Both the position numbers and the translations under genes were made by a program. Below the pieces are notes generated by a model, which saw nothing but the letters and a program-made list of their open reading frames with translations, ran no database searches and was not told the DNA's origin. A DNA stretch of 64,000 nucleotides from Promethearchaeota archaeon (GTDB taxonomy: Archaea > Asgardarchaeota > Lokiarchaeia > Sigynarchaeales > SOKP01). The stretch is from positions 20,855-84,854 of the forward strand of contig JABXKC010000013.1 in NCBI GenBank assembly GCA_013375495.1. Reading direction: 5' to 3'. Positions 17,268-26,320 of this stretch are shown here, piece after piece. How positions within the stretch are numbered: the stretch's first letter is position 1; every line of letters begins with the position of its first letter.

Positions 17268-18458
17268 ATGAGCGTTTATTTAGACAATCAAGCTGCAAAA
17301 CCAGTTGATGATAGAGTCATTTCTGAAATGATGATGTATTTTAACGATAAATTTGCTAACCCCGCTTCGCTTCACTGTGATGGGGATATTGCTACTGACA
17401 TTTTAGAAAAATCGCGGGAAAAAGTTGCAAATTTTGTGAATGCACCTAATCGCTCTGATATTTTATTCACTTCAGGTGCTACAGAATCGAATAACTTAGG
17501 CGTAATCGGAGCGGCAATGAGACAGAAGAAAAAAGGGAATCACATCATAATTTCTGAAATCGAGCACATCTCGATCTTAAATATTGCTAAGTATCTTGAA
17601 AGACAGGGATTTCGAGTTAGCAGAGTTGCTGTAGATAGGTTTGGTATTATCCGATTAGATAAACTTGAGAAACTAATCACAGACGAAACGATATTAATTT
17701 CGATATCTACTGCGAGCAATGAAGTTGGTTCACTTCAACCAACTGCTGAGATAAGTAAACTAGCGCAAGATAAGGGAATTCTATTCCATACGGATGCAGT
17801 AGCTAGTGAAAGCGTGCTTCCTATCGATGTTCAAAAGGTTCCGATCGATTTAATCACATTATCATCAAATGATATTTATGGACCGCGAGGAGTTGGCGCG
17901 CTTTATATGAAAAAAGGGGTACGAGTAAATCCTATAATAATTGGAGGAGGACAAGAGAGGGGTTTTAGATCAGGCTCTGAAAATATTCCAGGAATCGTAG
18001 GATTTGCAAAAGCTGCAGAAATTATGAAAGAAGAAATGCCACAAGAATCAGAAAAACTGAAAATATTAAGGAATAAGTTGATTAAAAACGTCTTAGAAAC
18101 CATACCTAAGTCGTACTTAAACGGACATCCTGAAAAAAGGCTTCCTCACAACGCACATTTTAGATTTGATTATATTGAGGGAGAATCATTAATTCTGACT
18201 CTAAAAGAGCACAACATAGCAGCTGCTACTGGTTCAGCATGCAGTTCAAAAACATTAGAACCATCTCATTCACTCATCGCTATGGGACTCCTCCATGAAG
18301 AAGCTCATGGAAGCCTATTAGTTTCCTTGGGTAGGACAACTCGTGAAGAAGATGTGGATAGACTTATAGAAATACTGCCAGACCAAGTAAAAAGGTTGAG
18401 AAAGTTATCACCATTAACGCCTTCTGATCTATTAAAAAAATATGAAGAGGTAAAATAA
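17268..18458 (+). CDS. iscS: IscS/NifS-type cysteine desulfurase homologue lacking the PLP lysine
   Basis: A 396-residue class V aminotransferase-fold protein. The ATG at 17268 is chosen over the in-frame ATG at 17253 because GGAGGT (17255-17260) sits 7 bases before it. The fold markers are LFTSGATESNNLGVIGAA and the catalytic loop ATGSACSSK, with the sulfur-accepting Cys kept. The PLP-binding site normally reads HKxxGPKG, but here it reads SNDIYGPRG, with Asp202 (codon 17871-17873) in place of lysine. From memory, the Archaeoglobus fulgidus IscS has the same Lys-to-Asp change. It may act as a sulfur or Fe-S assembly scaffold rather than a desulfurase. Confidence 0.9.
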   Translation: MSVYLDNQAAKPVDDRVISEMMMYFNDKFANPASLHCDGDIATDILEKSREKVANFVNAPNRSDILFTSGATESNNLGVIGAAMRQKKKGNHIIISEIEHISILNIAKYLERQGFRVSRVAVDRFGIIRLDKLEKLITDETILISISTASNEVGSLQPTAEISKLAQDKGILFHTDAVASESVLPIDVQKVPIDLITLSSNDIYGPRGVGALYMKKGVRVNPIIIGGGQERGFRSGSENIPGIVGFAKAAEIMKEEMPQESEKLKILRNKLIKNVLETIPKSYLNGHPEKRLPHNAHFRFDYIEGESLILTLKEHNIAAATGSACSSKTLEPSHSLIAMGLLHEEAHGSLLVSLGRTTREEDVDRLIEILPDQVKRLRKLSPLTPSDLLKKYEEVK

Positions 18459-18462
18459 CAAA

Positions 18463-19266
18463 ATGAAATCTACTCAATATTCTGATAAAGTATTAGATCA
18501 TTTTAAGAATCCCCGAAATGTGGGGGAAATAGAAGAAGCGGATGGAATTGGCCAAGTTGGGAATCCCGTTTGTGGAGATCTTATGTGGATATATATAAAA
18601 GTTGGCAAAAATAACGACGGCGAGGAGATAATTGATGATATTAAATTTAAAACGTTTGGTTGCGGATCAGCAGTTTCTACATCTTCTATGATAACTGAGA
18701 TGGCAAAAGGTATGACTCTTGACGAGGCTTATAAAATATCGAGACAAGATGTAGCTGATGAATTAGACGGGTTGCCACCGATTAAAATGCATTGTTCGAA
18801 TCTAGCTGCTGATGCATTACAAGCGGCAATTAATAACTATCGCTTAGGTACGACTCCAGAAGTAGAAATTGCGACTTCATGTCAATTAGGCGTTAGAGTA
18901 ATATTAGGAATAGAAAAGTTTTTTGGAAAGGGAGTATACGATATTGTTCCAGCAGATTTGGAGGAACTTAGAGAAAAGAGAATCCTGGTAGTTGATTCGG
19001 GAGATGATTCCTTAGAACTCGCAATAAAATTAACAGAATACACTGGAAGAGTAATTTTAGTAACAACTGCTAAGTCAATCCCAGGTACCGTCGAATTACG
19101 TAAAAAACTTAAACATTCGGACGTTAAAATATTACACGAATCAGATCTTATTGAAGTTCACGGAGAACTGGATGAAGTTGAAAAGGTAACAATACACGAC
19201 AACGATGAAGACGAGAATTACGAGCTTTTTGTGGATGTTGTAATAATTTTAGATTATAGAGGCTAA
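18463..19266 (+). CDS. iscU: IscU scaffold fused to a thioredoxin-reductase-like nucleotide-binding domain
   Basis: A 267-residue two-domain protein. Residues 1-129 are IscU: it opens YSDKVLDHFKNPRNVGEIEE and keeps the three cluster ligands Cys37 (NPVCGD, with Asp39), Cys67 (FGCGSA) and Cys111 (MHCSN). Residues 150-267 resemble the NAD(P)H-binding domain of thioredoxin reductases: RILVVDSGDDSLELAIKLTE, VILVTTAKSI, LIEVHGELDEVEKVTIHD and LFVDVVIILD. The glycine-rich loop is altered to DSGDDS, so nucleotide binding is doubtful. An extra Cys140 lies in the linker. It begins 4 bases after iscS, so it is clearly co-transcribed. Confidence 0.88.
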   Translation: MKSTQYSDKVLDHFKNPRNVGEIEEADGIGQVGNPVCGDLMWIYIKVGKNNDGEEIIDDIKFKTFGCGSAVSTSSMITEMAKGMTLDEAYKISRQDVADELDGLPPIKMHCSNLAADALQAAINNYRLGTTPEVEIATSCQLGVRVILGIEKFFGKGVYDIVPADLEELREKRILVVDSGDDSLELAIKLTEYTGRVILVTTAKSIPGTVELRKKLKHSDVKILHESDLIEVHGELDEVEKVTIHDNDEDENYELFVDVVIILDYRG

Positions 19267-19413
19267 TTTTTTCCTTTAATTTTTCTTATTTTTCAAAAAC
19301 ATAATAATAATCAAACCTTTTTCTATAAAACAAATTCAAAAATAGTAACTTTTTAGTTCTTAGATAAATCAATAAATCATAAGAACGCTCTTTAAATGGT
19401 ATTATTAATTTTG

Positions 19414-19444
19414 AAAATTATAAGTAGTGATCAGGATCGATCAC
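19414..19444 (+). promoter_or_regulatory. TATA box with an adjoining inverted-repeat operator
   Basis: AAATTATAAG (19414-19423) looks like a TATA box. It is followed at once by GTGATC-N6-GATCAC (19427-19444), a perfect 6+6 inverted repeat placed between the TATA box and the expected start site. A dimeric regulator bound there would block transcription of the sulfur-transfer flavoprotein at 19473. Sequence is seen; regulation is inferred. Confidence 0.5.
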
Positions 19445-19472
19445 AACTAAAAATATATGAGAAGAAAATACG

Positions 19473-21860
19473 ATGGAAAAAGTAATTATTGTTGGTGGAG
19501 TAGCTGGAGGAGCCTCGGCTGCAGCCAGACTTCGAAGATTAAGAGAAGATTTAGAAATTATTGTGCTTGAAAGAGGGCCATTTGTTTCTTTTGCTAATTG
19601 TGGTTTACCCTATTATGTAGGTCAAGTTATAAAAGAAGAAAGACGACTAAAACTTATGACACCTAAGAGATTTCTCAATCGGTTTAATATCGATGTAAAA
19701 GTAGACAATGAAGTGAAAAATATCGATAAAACTAATAGAAAAGTTACCGTAGAGGATCTTAAAAATGAGAATACAATAATTTTAGACTACGATTATCTAA
19801 TTCTTTCTCCTGGAGCAACTCCGATTATTCCTCCTTTCGCAGGAATAAACGATGTTCCAGTTTTTACCATAAGAAATATACCTGATTCTAATAAAATATT
19901 ACAACATCTAGAGCAGAACAAAATTAAGCACGCTACTATTATTGGAGGAGGTTTTATAGGCTTAGAAATGGCAGAAAATCTTAAGCGTCGAGGAATTAAG
20001 GTGAAAATTGTTGAAATGCTTGACCAGGTAATGGCTCCTTTGGATAAAGAAATTGCTCAGTTCGTTCATCAGGAATTACTTCTAAATGGTGTCTGCTTAC
20101 AGTTGGAGGATCCAGTAGATTCATTTAAAACCGATAGTGAAGGAAACTTTTACGTTATTCCTAAAAGGGGGGATAAAATAAAAACTGATATGGTAATTCT
20201 AGCAATTGGTGTAAAACCAGAAAATCTTTTAGCTAAAGAAGCAGGATTAGATATTGGCCCAAAAGGACACATTATTGTAAATGAGCAAATGAGAACGTCT
20301 GATCCTTCTATATTCGCGGTTGGAGATGCCATTCAAATAGAGAATTATGTTACGAAGCAACCAACCGGAATACCTTTGGCTGGCCCAGCTAATAAGCAGG
20401 GTAGGATTGCCGCTGATGTTATCGCTGGACGGAAATCAAAGTACAAGGGAGCATTAGGTGCCTCTGTTGTGAAAGTATTCGATTTGACTGTTGCTTCAGT
20501 AGGTTTAAGTGAAAAAGAGTTAAAGCAAACTGATATTGAATATGAAAAAATCTATGTTCATCCTAATAACCATGCTGGTTACTACCCCGGAGCAGAACCA
20601 ATAACCCTAAAACTCATTTTTGAGACCCCAAATGGAAGAATTCTTGGAGCTCAAGCTGTAGGAGGTTCGGGAACAGAAAAAAGAATTGATGTAATTTCCA
20701 CTGTCATGAAATTTTATGGAACAGTTTTTGATTTAGAGGAACTTGAGCTTACTTATGCCCCTCCTTACGGTTCTGCTAAAGACGCTGTAAACATGGCAGG
20801 ATTTGTTGCATCTAATGTGCTTAGAGGTGATATGCCTATCTGGCACTGGCACGATATAGACAAAATTAAAGCAGATAATAGTTATTTTATTGATGTTCGA
20901 ACAGCTGGAGAATTTCAAGTGGGAACTATCGATGGAGCGGTGAATATAAGCGATTTGGAGTTGAGAAATCGGTTGGATGAAATTCCAAAAGATAAAAATA
21001 TTTATCTATTCTGTGAAGTAGGATTCAGAGCTTACCTTTCTTCAAGATTATTAAGTCAAAAGGGATACAATGTTAGGAACCTTACAGGGGGATACAAATT
21101 ATTTAAAACAGCTAAAGCTACAACTGAAGAAATAGCTGCTGAGTGTGGTGCATCCGAAGAGATTATAGAAGAATTTGTTGAAAAGAAACGTAAAATTACG
21201 GATGATTACATAGAAGTGGATGCTTCTGGTTTAGCTTGTCCCGGTCCATTAAATGCTCTCATAAAATCTCTTGAAACATTACCAGACGATAAAAAACTAA
21301 AAATATTTGCCACCGATCCGGGATTTAAAGCCAGTGTTGAAGCTTATGCTAAATTAAATGAAGCCGTTAAATTATTATCTTTAGCCAAAGAAGAAGGGAA
21401 ATTAGTTGCTACATTAGAAAAAGGTATTACAACTTATGAAGAGATTGAAGCACCGGTGAAACCTGAGAAAAAGACTAGGAAACAATTAAGAAGTAAAGGA
21501 GCACCGGCATTATCAGATATAAGCGCAACCGAATTATATGAAAGGATTGATACAGATGAACCTCCAGCAATTTTAATTGATGTAAGGACACCACAAGAGT
21601 ATCATGGAAGAACCGGGCATGTCAAAAAGTCTAAACTTATGCCCTTAGGTGAATTAATGTACAATGTTGATGCTTTAGAACAATATATGGATGAAGAAGT
21701 TGTAGTAATTTGTCACAGTGGATCGCGCTCGATGATGGCAGCTCAAATTTTAGCAAGAGCTGGTTTTACTGATGTCAGAAATTTAACCGGTGGAATGATA
21801 ATGTGGCACAGAAAAGGTTATCCTGTAGAAAATGGTGGTGTCAAAAGCACAAACTATTAA
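19473..21860 (+). CDS. CoA-disulfide-reductase-like flavoprotein fused to rhodanese, TusA and rhodanese domains
   Basis: A 795-residue four-module protein. Residues 1-450 are a FAD/NAD(P)H disulfide reductase: FAD motif IIVGGVAGGASAAARLRR, redox Cys43 in SFANCGLPYYVG as in CoA-disulfide reductases, nucleotide loop IIGGGFIGLEMAE, and FAVGDA. Residues 465-545 are a rhodanese with Cys514 in FCEVGFRA. Residues 578-655 are a TusA domain with Cys589 in LACPGPLN. Residues 680-790 are a second rhodanese with Cys747 in CHSGSRS. It can plausibly reduce per- or polysulfide and pass sulfur between its own carriers. It has its own promoter, 206 bases after the IscU fusion. Confidence 0.9.
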   Translation: MEKVIIVGGVAGGASAAARLRRLREDLEIIVLERGPFVSFANCGLPYYVGQVIKEERRLKLMTPKRFLNRFNIDVKVDNEVKNIDKTNRKVTVEDLKNENTIILDYDYLILSPGATPIIPPFAGINDVPVFTIRNIPDSNKILQHLEQNKIKHATIIGGGFIGLEMAENLKRRGIKVKIVEMLDQVMAPLDKEIAQFVHQELLLNGVCLQLEDPVDSFKTDSEGNFYVIPKRGDKIKTDMVILAIGVKPENLLAKEAGLDIGPKGHIIVNEQMRTSDPSIFAVGDAIQIENYVTKQPTGIPLAGPANKQGRIAADVIAGRKSKYKGALGASVVKVFDLTVASVGLSEKELKQTDIEYEKIYVHPNNHAGYYPGAEPITLKLIFETPNGRILGAQAVGGSGTEKRIDVISTVMKFYGTVFDLEELELTYAPPYGSAKDAVNMAGFVASNVLRGDMPIWHWHDIDKIKADNSYFIDVRTAGEFQVGTIDGAVNISDLELRNRLDEIPKDKNIYLFCEVGFRAYLSSRLLSQKGYNVRNLTGGYKLFKTAKATTEEIAAECGASEEIIEEFVEKKRKITDDYIEVDASGLACPGPLNALIKSLETLPDDKKLKIFATDPGFKASVEAYAKLNEAVKLLSLAKEEGKLVATLEKGITTYEEIEAPVKPEKKTRKQLRSKGAPALSDISATELYERIDTDEPPAILIDVRTPQEYHGRTGHVKKSKLMPLGELMYNVDALEQYMDEEVVVICHSGSRSMMAAQILARAGFTDVRNLTGGMIMWHRKGYPVENGGVKSTNY

Positions 21861-21885
21861 TATTAAAGAAGTCAAATGTTAAAAC

Positions 21886-23028
21886 CTATTTTCTAAGAGA
21901 TTCTAAAAAATAATCTGTGATATATTTAATTTTTTTATCAGATTTATTTTTATAATTAACGTATCTAAAATTGAAAACACATAAGGGACATGATGAAACA
22001 ATCTCCTCAGTATTGACTTTATCAAATAATTGTTTACCTATCTTTATGCTAATACTATTATCCACACCTCTAATTCCAGAACCCGCCCCACAACAAGGAC
22101 ATTCATTATGTTCCTCTGCTAGTTCTTTTACCTCTATTCCACATTTTCTCAATAGCGCTCTAGGTTCTGTATATAGAGGTCCACTTTTATACTTTCTTCC
22201 AAGTCGGCACGGATCGTGATATGTTATAGATTTATTTAAGGGAGTTAAATCAATCTTTTTCTTGTTTTCTAATTCATAAATAACATCAATTATGTGTCTT
22301 ACTTTTATTTTATACTCATTAAAATAAAGAGGGTATACTTTATCAAAAGCATATAGACATCCACCGCAAGTAACAATTAGATTTTTTATTCCCTTAGATC
22401 TAAAAAGTTCCAAATTGGTTTGAAATACTTTTTTGGCGAGATTTAAATTGCCTGCTGAATAAATATATTCTCCACAGCACGGTTCACTTTCAAAAATCTT
22501 AAAATCGTAATTACTCTCTTTTAGTATTTTATAGGCTGCACTCGCACTTTCTTTTACCCGAAAGGAAGACATACATCCAAAAAACAATAATGTGTCTGAA
22601 TCTTTATTTTCGTAAACTTCTTCATCTTTATATTCTTCAGGTAACCAATCTAAACGCTCGTTTGGATTTCCATTCACTGAATTATCCTTTTCTATAATAC
22701 CTTTAATAATTTTGGTATGAATAGATAAAGGTGCTCTATTCTGCTCTACTAATTTCATTTTAGAATAATGGATTATTTCAGAGATCAAAATATCTTGTGG
22801 ACAAGCTAGATCACATAGAGCACATAAAGTACATGTATACAATCCAATAAGTTCTTCTTCAGTTATTTCTTTATTAATAAATACCTTTTCAGCAATTTTC
22901 AGTCTCCCGTTCGGAGATTTAAATTCATCATTTGATACTATAAAGGTATCACAATACTCCATGCATGTTTTGCAATCTTTACAAGCATGAATACTATTGA
23001 TAATATTATTTTGATCCATTTTTATCAT
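21886..23028 (-). CDS. HdrD/GlpC-like iron-sulfur protein with two CCG domains
   Basis: A 380-residue redox subunit. The N-terminus carries two 4Fe-4S motifs: CKDCKTCMEYC (residues 16-26) and CTLCALCDLACP (about 65-76). Two cysteine-rich CCG domains follow. The first includes FFGCMSS, EPCCGE and TCGGCLY. The second includes YHDPCRLGR, CPCCGAG and SCPLC. The layout matches heterodisulfide reductase subunit D and the GlpC / lactate oxidase Fe-S subunits, which handle electrons from disulfides or alpha-hydroxy acids. No FAD subunit is adjacent. It is convergent with the sulfur flavoprotein, 26 bases apart. Confidence 0.87.
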   Translation of the reverse strand: MIKMDQNNIINSIHACKDCKTCMEYCDTFIVSNDEFKSPNGRLKIAEKVFINKEITEEELIGLYTCTLCALCDLACPQDILISEIIHYSKMKLVEQNRAPLSIHTKIIKGIIEKDNSVNGNPNERLDWLPEEYKDEEVYENKDSDTLLFFGCMSSFRVKESASAAYKILKESNYDFKIFESEPCCGEYIYSAGNLNLAKKVFQTNLELFRSKGIKNLIVTCGGCLYAFDKVYPLYFNEYKIKVRHIIDVIYELENKKKIDLTPLNKSITYHDPCRLGRKYKSGPLYTEPRALLRKCGIEVKELAEEHNECPCCGAGSGIRGVDNSISIKIGKQLFDKVNTEEIVSSCPLCVFNFRYVNYKNKSDKKIKYITDYFLESLRK

Positions 23029-23189
23029 CTATCATTTCTAATAGATATTTGAAGAAATATTTTCCTAGATTAATTGTAGAAAACCTTTAAATTATAAGTA
23101 AAAAAGTAATTTTAAGCCAAATAAATATATATTCAAAAATATTCAATGTATTGAAAATTTCCAAAAAATAAATCAAAAAAGGTGAGAAT

Positions 23190-23774
23190 ATGAAAAAAAC
23201 TGTTGAGAATTTATTTGCCGCATTCTTGGGAGAATCTCAAGCGCGAAATAGATATACTATGTTTTCTTCAATCGCTAAAAAGGAAGGGTATGTTCTAATA
23301 TCTAAGATTTTTGAGGAGACTGCAAATCAAGAAAGGGAACACGGTGGTTGGAACTATAAAATGCTTCAGGATCTCAAGAAGGAAAATAATTTTGATGAAT
23401 TGGAGATAAAAGCTGTTGGTCCTACAACATATGGAACTACAGAAGAAAATTTGAAATCTGCTATTGCGGGTGAAGACTACGAATGGCAGGAGATGTATCC
23501 TGGGTTTGCTGATACCGCAGAAAAGGAAGGATATCCAGATATAGCTAAGAGATTTCGAGCTATTGCTTCCGCAGAAAAACATCATTCAGAGAGGTATGGC
23601 AAACTTTTAAAATTAGTAGGCAATGATATCTTCTTTAAACGAGGAGATAAGGTTGTATGGATATGTCTTGAATGTGGTTACCAAGTTGAACTAAACGAGC
23701 TTCCAGATGACTTTGAATGTCCAAGCTGTTCACATCCAAGAAGTTATTTCAGAAAAAGATGCGAAGACTACTAA
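23190..23774 (+). CDS. rbr: Rubrerythrin
   Basis: A 194-residue non-haem diiron peroxidase. The ferritin-like domain (1-140) has the two ExxH-type ligand sets, seen in [13 protein letters not shown] and [13 protein letters not shown], plus GESQARNRY near the start. The C-terminal rubredoxin domain has CLECGYQV and CPSCSHP binding one iron. It reduces hydrogen peroxide using rubredoxin or NADH-linked reductase electrons, and the window supplies those partners at 34404, 36926 and 37081. A strong ribosome binding site AGGTGA precedes the ATG. Superoxide reductase follows 92 bases later. Confidence 0.95.
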   Translation: MKKTVENLFAAFLGESQARNRYTMFSSIAKKEGYVLISKIFEETANQEREHGGWNYKMLQDLKKENNFDELEIKAVGPTTYGTTEENLKSAIAGEDYEWQEMYPGFADTAEKEGYPDIAKRFRAIASAEKHHSERYGKLLKLVGNDIFFKRGDKVVWICLECGYQVELNELPDDFECPSCSHPRSYFRKRCEDY

Positions 23775-23866
23775 AATAAGAATATATCTTATAAAATTTA
23801 AACAAAATAATTAAATATTAACTTTCAAATATTAGAAACAACTCTGTTCTAAAAGAAAGAAAGTGA

Positions 23867-24268
23867 ATGATGGATATGAAACAGAAGGAAATTTATAAAT
23901 GTGATGTTTGTGGAAAAGTAATCGAAATCCTTAATCCTGCGGCGCCAGAGACTATATGTTGCGGAAAACCTATGAATCTGATGGAGGAAAAAACCGCTGA
24001 TTGGAAGGGTGAAAAACACATTCCTAAAATAACGATTGATGGTAATAAGGTCACCGTTGATGTTGGTATTTCTATGGGAACACCTCACCCTATGACTGAC
24101 GAACATTATATTATGTGGATTGAGTTAATCTGCAAAGATAATTGCTACAAAAGGCAAATGTTAGCTCCTGGAATGGAACCTAAAGCTACGTTTGTAGTTG
24201 CGGATACTACAGGTCTTGTTGCTAGGGAATATTGCAATCTTCATGGACTGTATAAAGGTAACGAATAA
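23867..24268 (+). CDS. Desulfoferrodoxin / superoxide reductase
   Basis: A 133-residue 2Fe superoxide reductase. The N-terminal desulforedoxin-like centre has CDVCGKV and ICCGKPM (four Cys). The catalytic Fe(His)4Cys site is seen in GEKHIPKI, GTPHPMTDEHYI and REYCNLHGLY. It reduces superoxide to peroxide without making oxygen, taking electrons from rubredoxin, and the peroxide then goes to rubrerythrin encoded just upstream. The start could be any of ATG 23867, 23870 or 23876; all keep the domain intact. Confidence 0.94.
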   Translation: MMDMKQKEIYKCDVCGKVIEILNPAAPETICCGKPMNLMEEKTADWKGEKHIPKITIDGNKVTVDVGISMGTPHPMTDEHYIMWIELICKDNCYKRQMLAPGMEPKATFVVADTTGLVAREYCNLHGLYKGNE

Positions 24269-24349
24269 ATTATTTTTAATACTCTCTTTATTTTTTTTAA
24301 AAATTAATATCAAGTTTTTAATTAGGTTATAGGTTTTAAAGTATAGAAT

Positions 24350-25711
24350 ATGCTATTATTACTCCAAATTATTGTATTAATCTGTTTTATTGTTGTTATT
24401 ATTGCTCTATTTAGAGAAAAGGTTGATTTTCTTTTTTATTCTATGGTTGCTATGCTTGTAGCTGCTGCGGCTACATTTTTACTATCTCCAGATGGAGTAT
24501 CGACAGAGGAGCTTTTTCTATCTGTAGATTGGGAGGTAATATTTTTCTTAGTCTCTTTATTTACAATTGTAGCAATTCTAGAAGAACAGTGCATCTTTCA
24601 GGAAGTAGCAAGAAGGATTACAACGAAATTCAGTACGAACACACGAAAATTCTTCTGGGTAATTTGTCTTACATCGACTATAAGTGCTGCTTTTATCGAA
24701 GATATTTCAGTAGCTATAATATTTATACCGATGATCATTTCGACTAGCGAAAAGATGAAAATTAATCCTGCTCCAATATTATTGGGAATGACTATTTGTA
24801 TTAATCTCGCGGCTACATTAACCCCCTTTGGTTCTGCCCAAAACCTCCTAATAGCAAATGAATTTAATCTTTCTTCAATCTGGTTTTTTTCGAATATGAG
24901 TATTTACTTTATTCTGGGAACCTTCCTTACACTCTTCTTATTAGATAAATTTGTGTTAAAGAAACATATTGATGATATTTGGATTCCACACTGTAAAGAA
25001 AATGAAGAACCATTAAAACAAGAGCATTTTGAAGAGCATGAGCTCGTTATTTTAGAAGACCCAATCGAAAAAAAAGTATTCAATAGAAATATAATTGGTT
25101 TAGTTGTATTCTTTATTTTATTGATTTTGATAAACAATATTTTATTCGTTGGATTATTAAGTTTACTTCTTTTTGTTTTTATTAATCCTAGACTAAATGC
25201 TGTGGGAAAGAAGAAACCAGCTATTTCCTATTATTTAAAAAAAGTCGATTTTAAACTAATTTTCTTCTTTATTAGTCTTTTTGTATTAGTATTTTCATTT
25301 GAGAAAGCCGGAATAATAGATCTTCTAGCAATATTTGTACTTAACATTATTCCCTCTAATCTGTTTTTAACGAGTATCTTGATCCTAGTTTTTACATCTC
25401 TTCTTTCTGGATTACTTGATAATATTCCAGTAACTGTTTTATTTCTTCCAATAATAGGTGTGTTAACGCAACCACCAGTAGAATTTGCATCTGCCCCGTT
25501 ATTGATTGCATTTATATTGGGAATCAACTTAGGGGGAAATATATTACCACAGGGATCTGCTGCCGATATGATGACATTAGAATTATCAAAAAAGTATTGT
25601 GCCGATGATCTAAATTATAGGCGGTTATTCAAAGTTGGTGGTATTTTTGCAGTTTTACACATCCTAATTGGGGTAGGTTATCTCGCAGTTATGACTTTCT
25701 TATTCTATTAA
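24350..25711 (+). CDS. Ion transporter of the ArsB/NhaD/SLC13 superfamily
   Basis: A 453-residue membrane protein with about 11-12 hydrophobic segments in two inverted halves. The superfamily markers are visible in both: TPFGSAQNLLIAN in the first and LLDNIPVTVLFLPIIG with GGNILPQGSAADM in the second. A cytoplasmic acidic loop (about residues 205-245) separates the halves. Members move sodium/proton, arsenite or dicarboxylates; the motifs do not decide which. It reads on the plus strand with its own start, 81 bases after superoxide reductase. Confidence 0.8.
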   Translation: MLLLLQIIVLICFIVVIIALFREKVDFLFYSMVAMLVAAAATFLLSPDGVSTEELFLSVDWEVIFFLVSLFTIVAILEEQCIFQEVARRITTKFSTNTRKFFWVICLTSTISAAFIEDISVAIIFIPMIISTSEKMKINPAPILLGMTICINLAATLTPFGSAQNLLIANEFNLSSIWFFSNMSIYFILGTFLTLFLLDKFVLKKHIDDIWIPHCKENEEPLKQEHFEEHELVILEDPIEKKVFNRNIIGLVVFFILLILINNILFVGLLSLLLFVFINPRLNAVGKKKPAISYYLKKVDFKLIFFFISLFVLVFSFEKAGIIDLLAIFVLNIIPSNLFLTSILILVFTSLLSGLLDNIPVTVLFLPIIGVLTQPPVEFASAPLLIAFILGINLGGNILPQGSAADMMTLELSKKYCADDLNYRRLFKVGGIFAVLHILIGVGYLAVMTFLFY

Positions 25712-25823
25712 AAAGTAGAGCAGATAAGTTTAAAATTACTTTTTGGAAAAACATTTAAATTAGAAATTTTAATATTTTGATTAAGATATCCAATAGAATA
25801 TTATAATAAATGAGATGATTTTA

Positions 25824-25907
25824 ATGGCAAAATTTACAAGAGAAACCACAGATGGTTCTATAACTATTGACTTTAAAAGACGTGGGAGGTTGGGTGACTC
25901 AGTTTAA
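25824..25907 (+). pseudogene. Truncated 5' end of an unidentified gene
   Basis: A 27-codon start with a plausible ATG at 25815 or 25824 encodes MAKFTRETTDGSITIDFKRR and then stops exactly where the transporter-like remnant begins (25904). The TAA stop is made by the junction. It looks like the start of a once longer gene that was cut. The family is not recognised. Confidence 0.4.
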
Positions 25908-25980
25908 AGGATAATATTTTATCCAAATTATTAAACCAATTAAACAGATTATCCCTGGTAAAAGAGTCATGCTAATATTA
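25904..25980 (-). pseudogene. Orphan copy of the 3' part of the GPH-type transporter gene
   Basis: These 77 bases align without gaps to 26983-27059, inside the C-terminal coding part of the transporter at 26894-28390, with 66 of 77 positions identical by my count. The copy is cut at both ends and cannot be translated as a protein. It lies about 1.08 kb left of the intact gene in the same orientation, with a HAD phosphatase gene between. Confidence 0.8.
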
Positions 25981-25999
25981 GAACACCCTCTACATGATT

Positions 26000-26131
26000 C
26001 TAGATTAACATCTTAAGATATAAATATTCGAACTCAACTTTCTGAAGCAATTTTAGTTGATATTCTAGTTGTTGCATTATTATGGTCCCGTATCCTTTTC
26101 TAGGACCACCCATTACAGTTAAGACTCTCAA
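26000..26131 (-). pseudogene. Remnant of an NADPH-dependent FMN reductase / iron-sulfur flavoprotein gene
   Basis: A 43-codon frame from TTG 26131 encodes LRVLTVMGGPRKGYGTIIMQ followed by LLQKVEFEYLYLK and then a stop. This is the first beta strand, phosphate-binding loop and helix of the flavodoxin-like FMN reductase family, which normally continues for about 180 residues. An AAGGAT precedes the TTG. The rest of the gene is gone. An intact family member is at 45247-45846. Confidence 0.6.
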
Positions 26132-26320
26132 TTTTTATCCTTACATTTTAGAATTTGTATTAACTTAAATAATAAATATTTGACTTTCTATTTAGAGTTA
26201 TTGTTGGTTCTACATAGTCTGAGTTAAGCCTACATAGTAGTAAAAACTGAGGTTTCACAGCGTCTATCAAGATTTAAAGCAATTTGACTACTTTAAGTAA
26301 GTTAAAAAATTACTAAAAAT

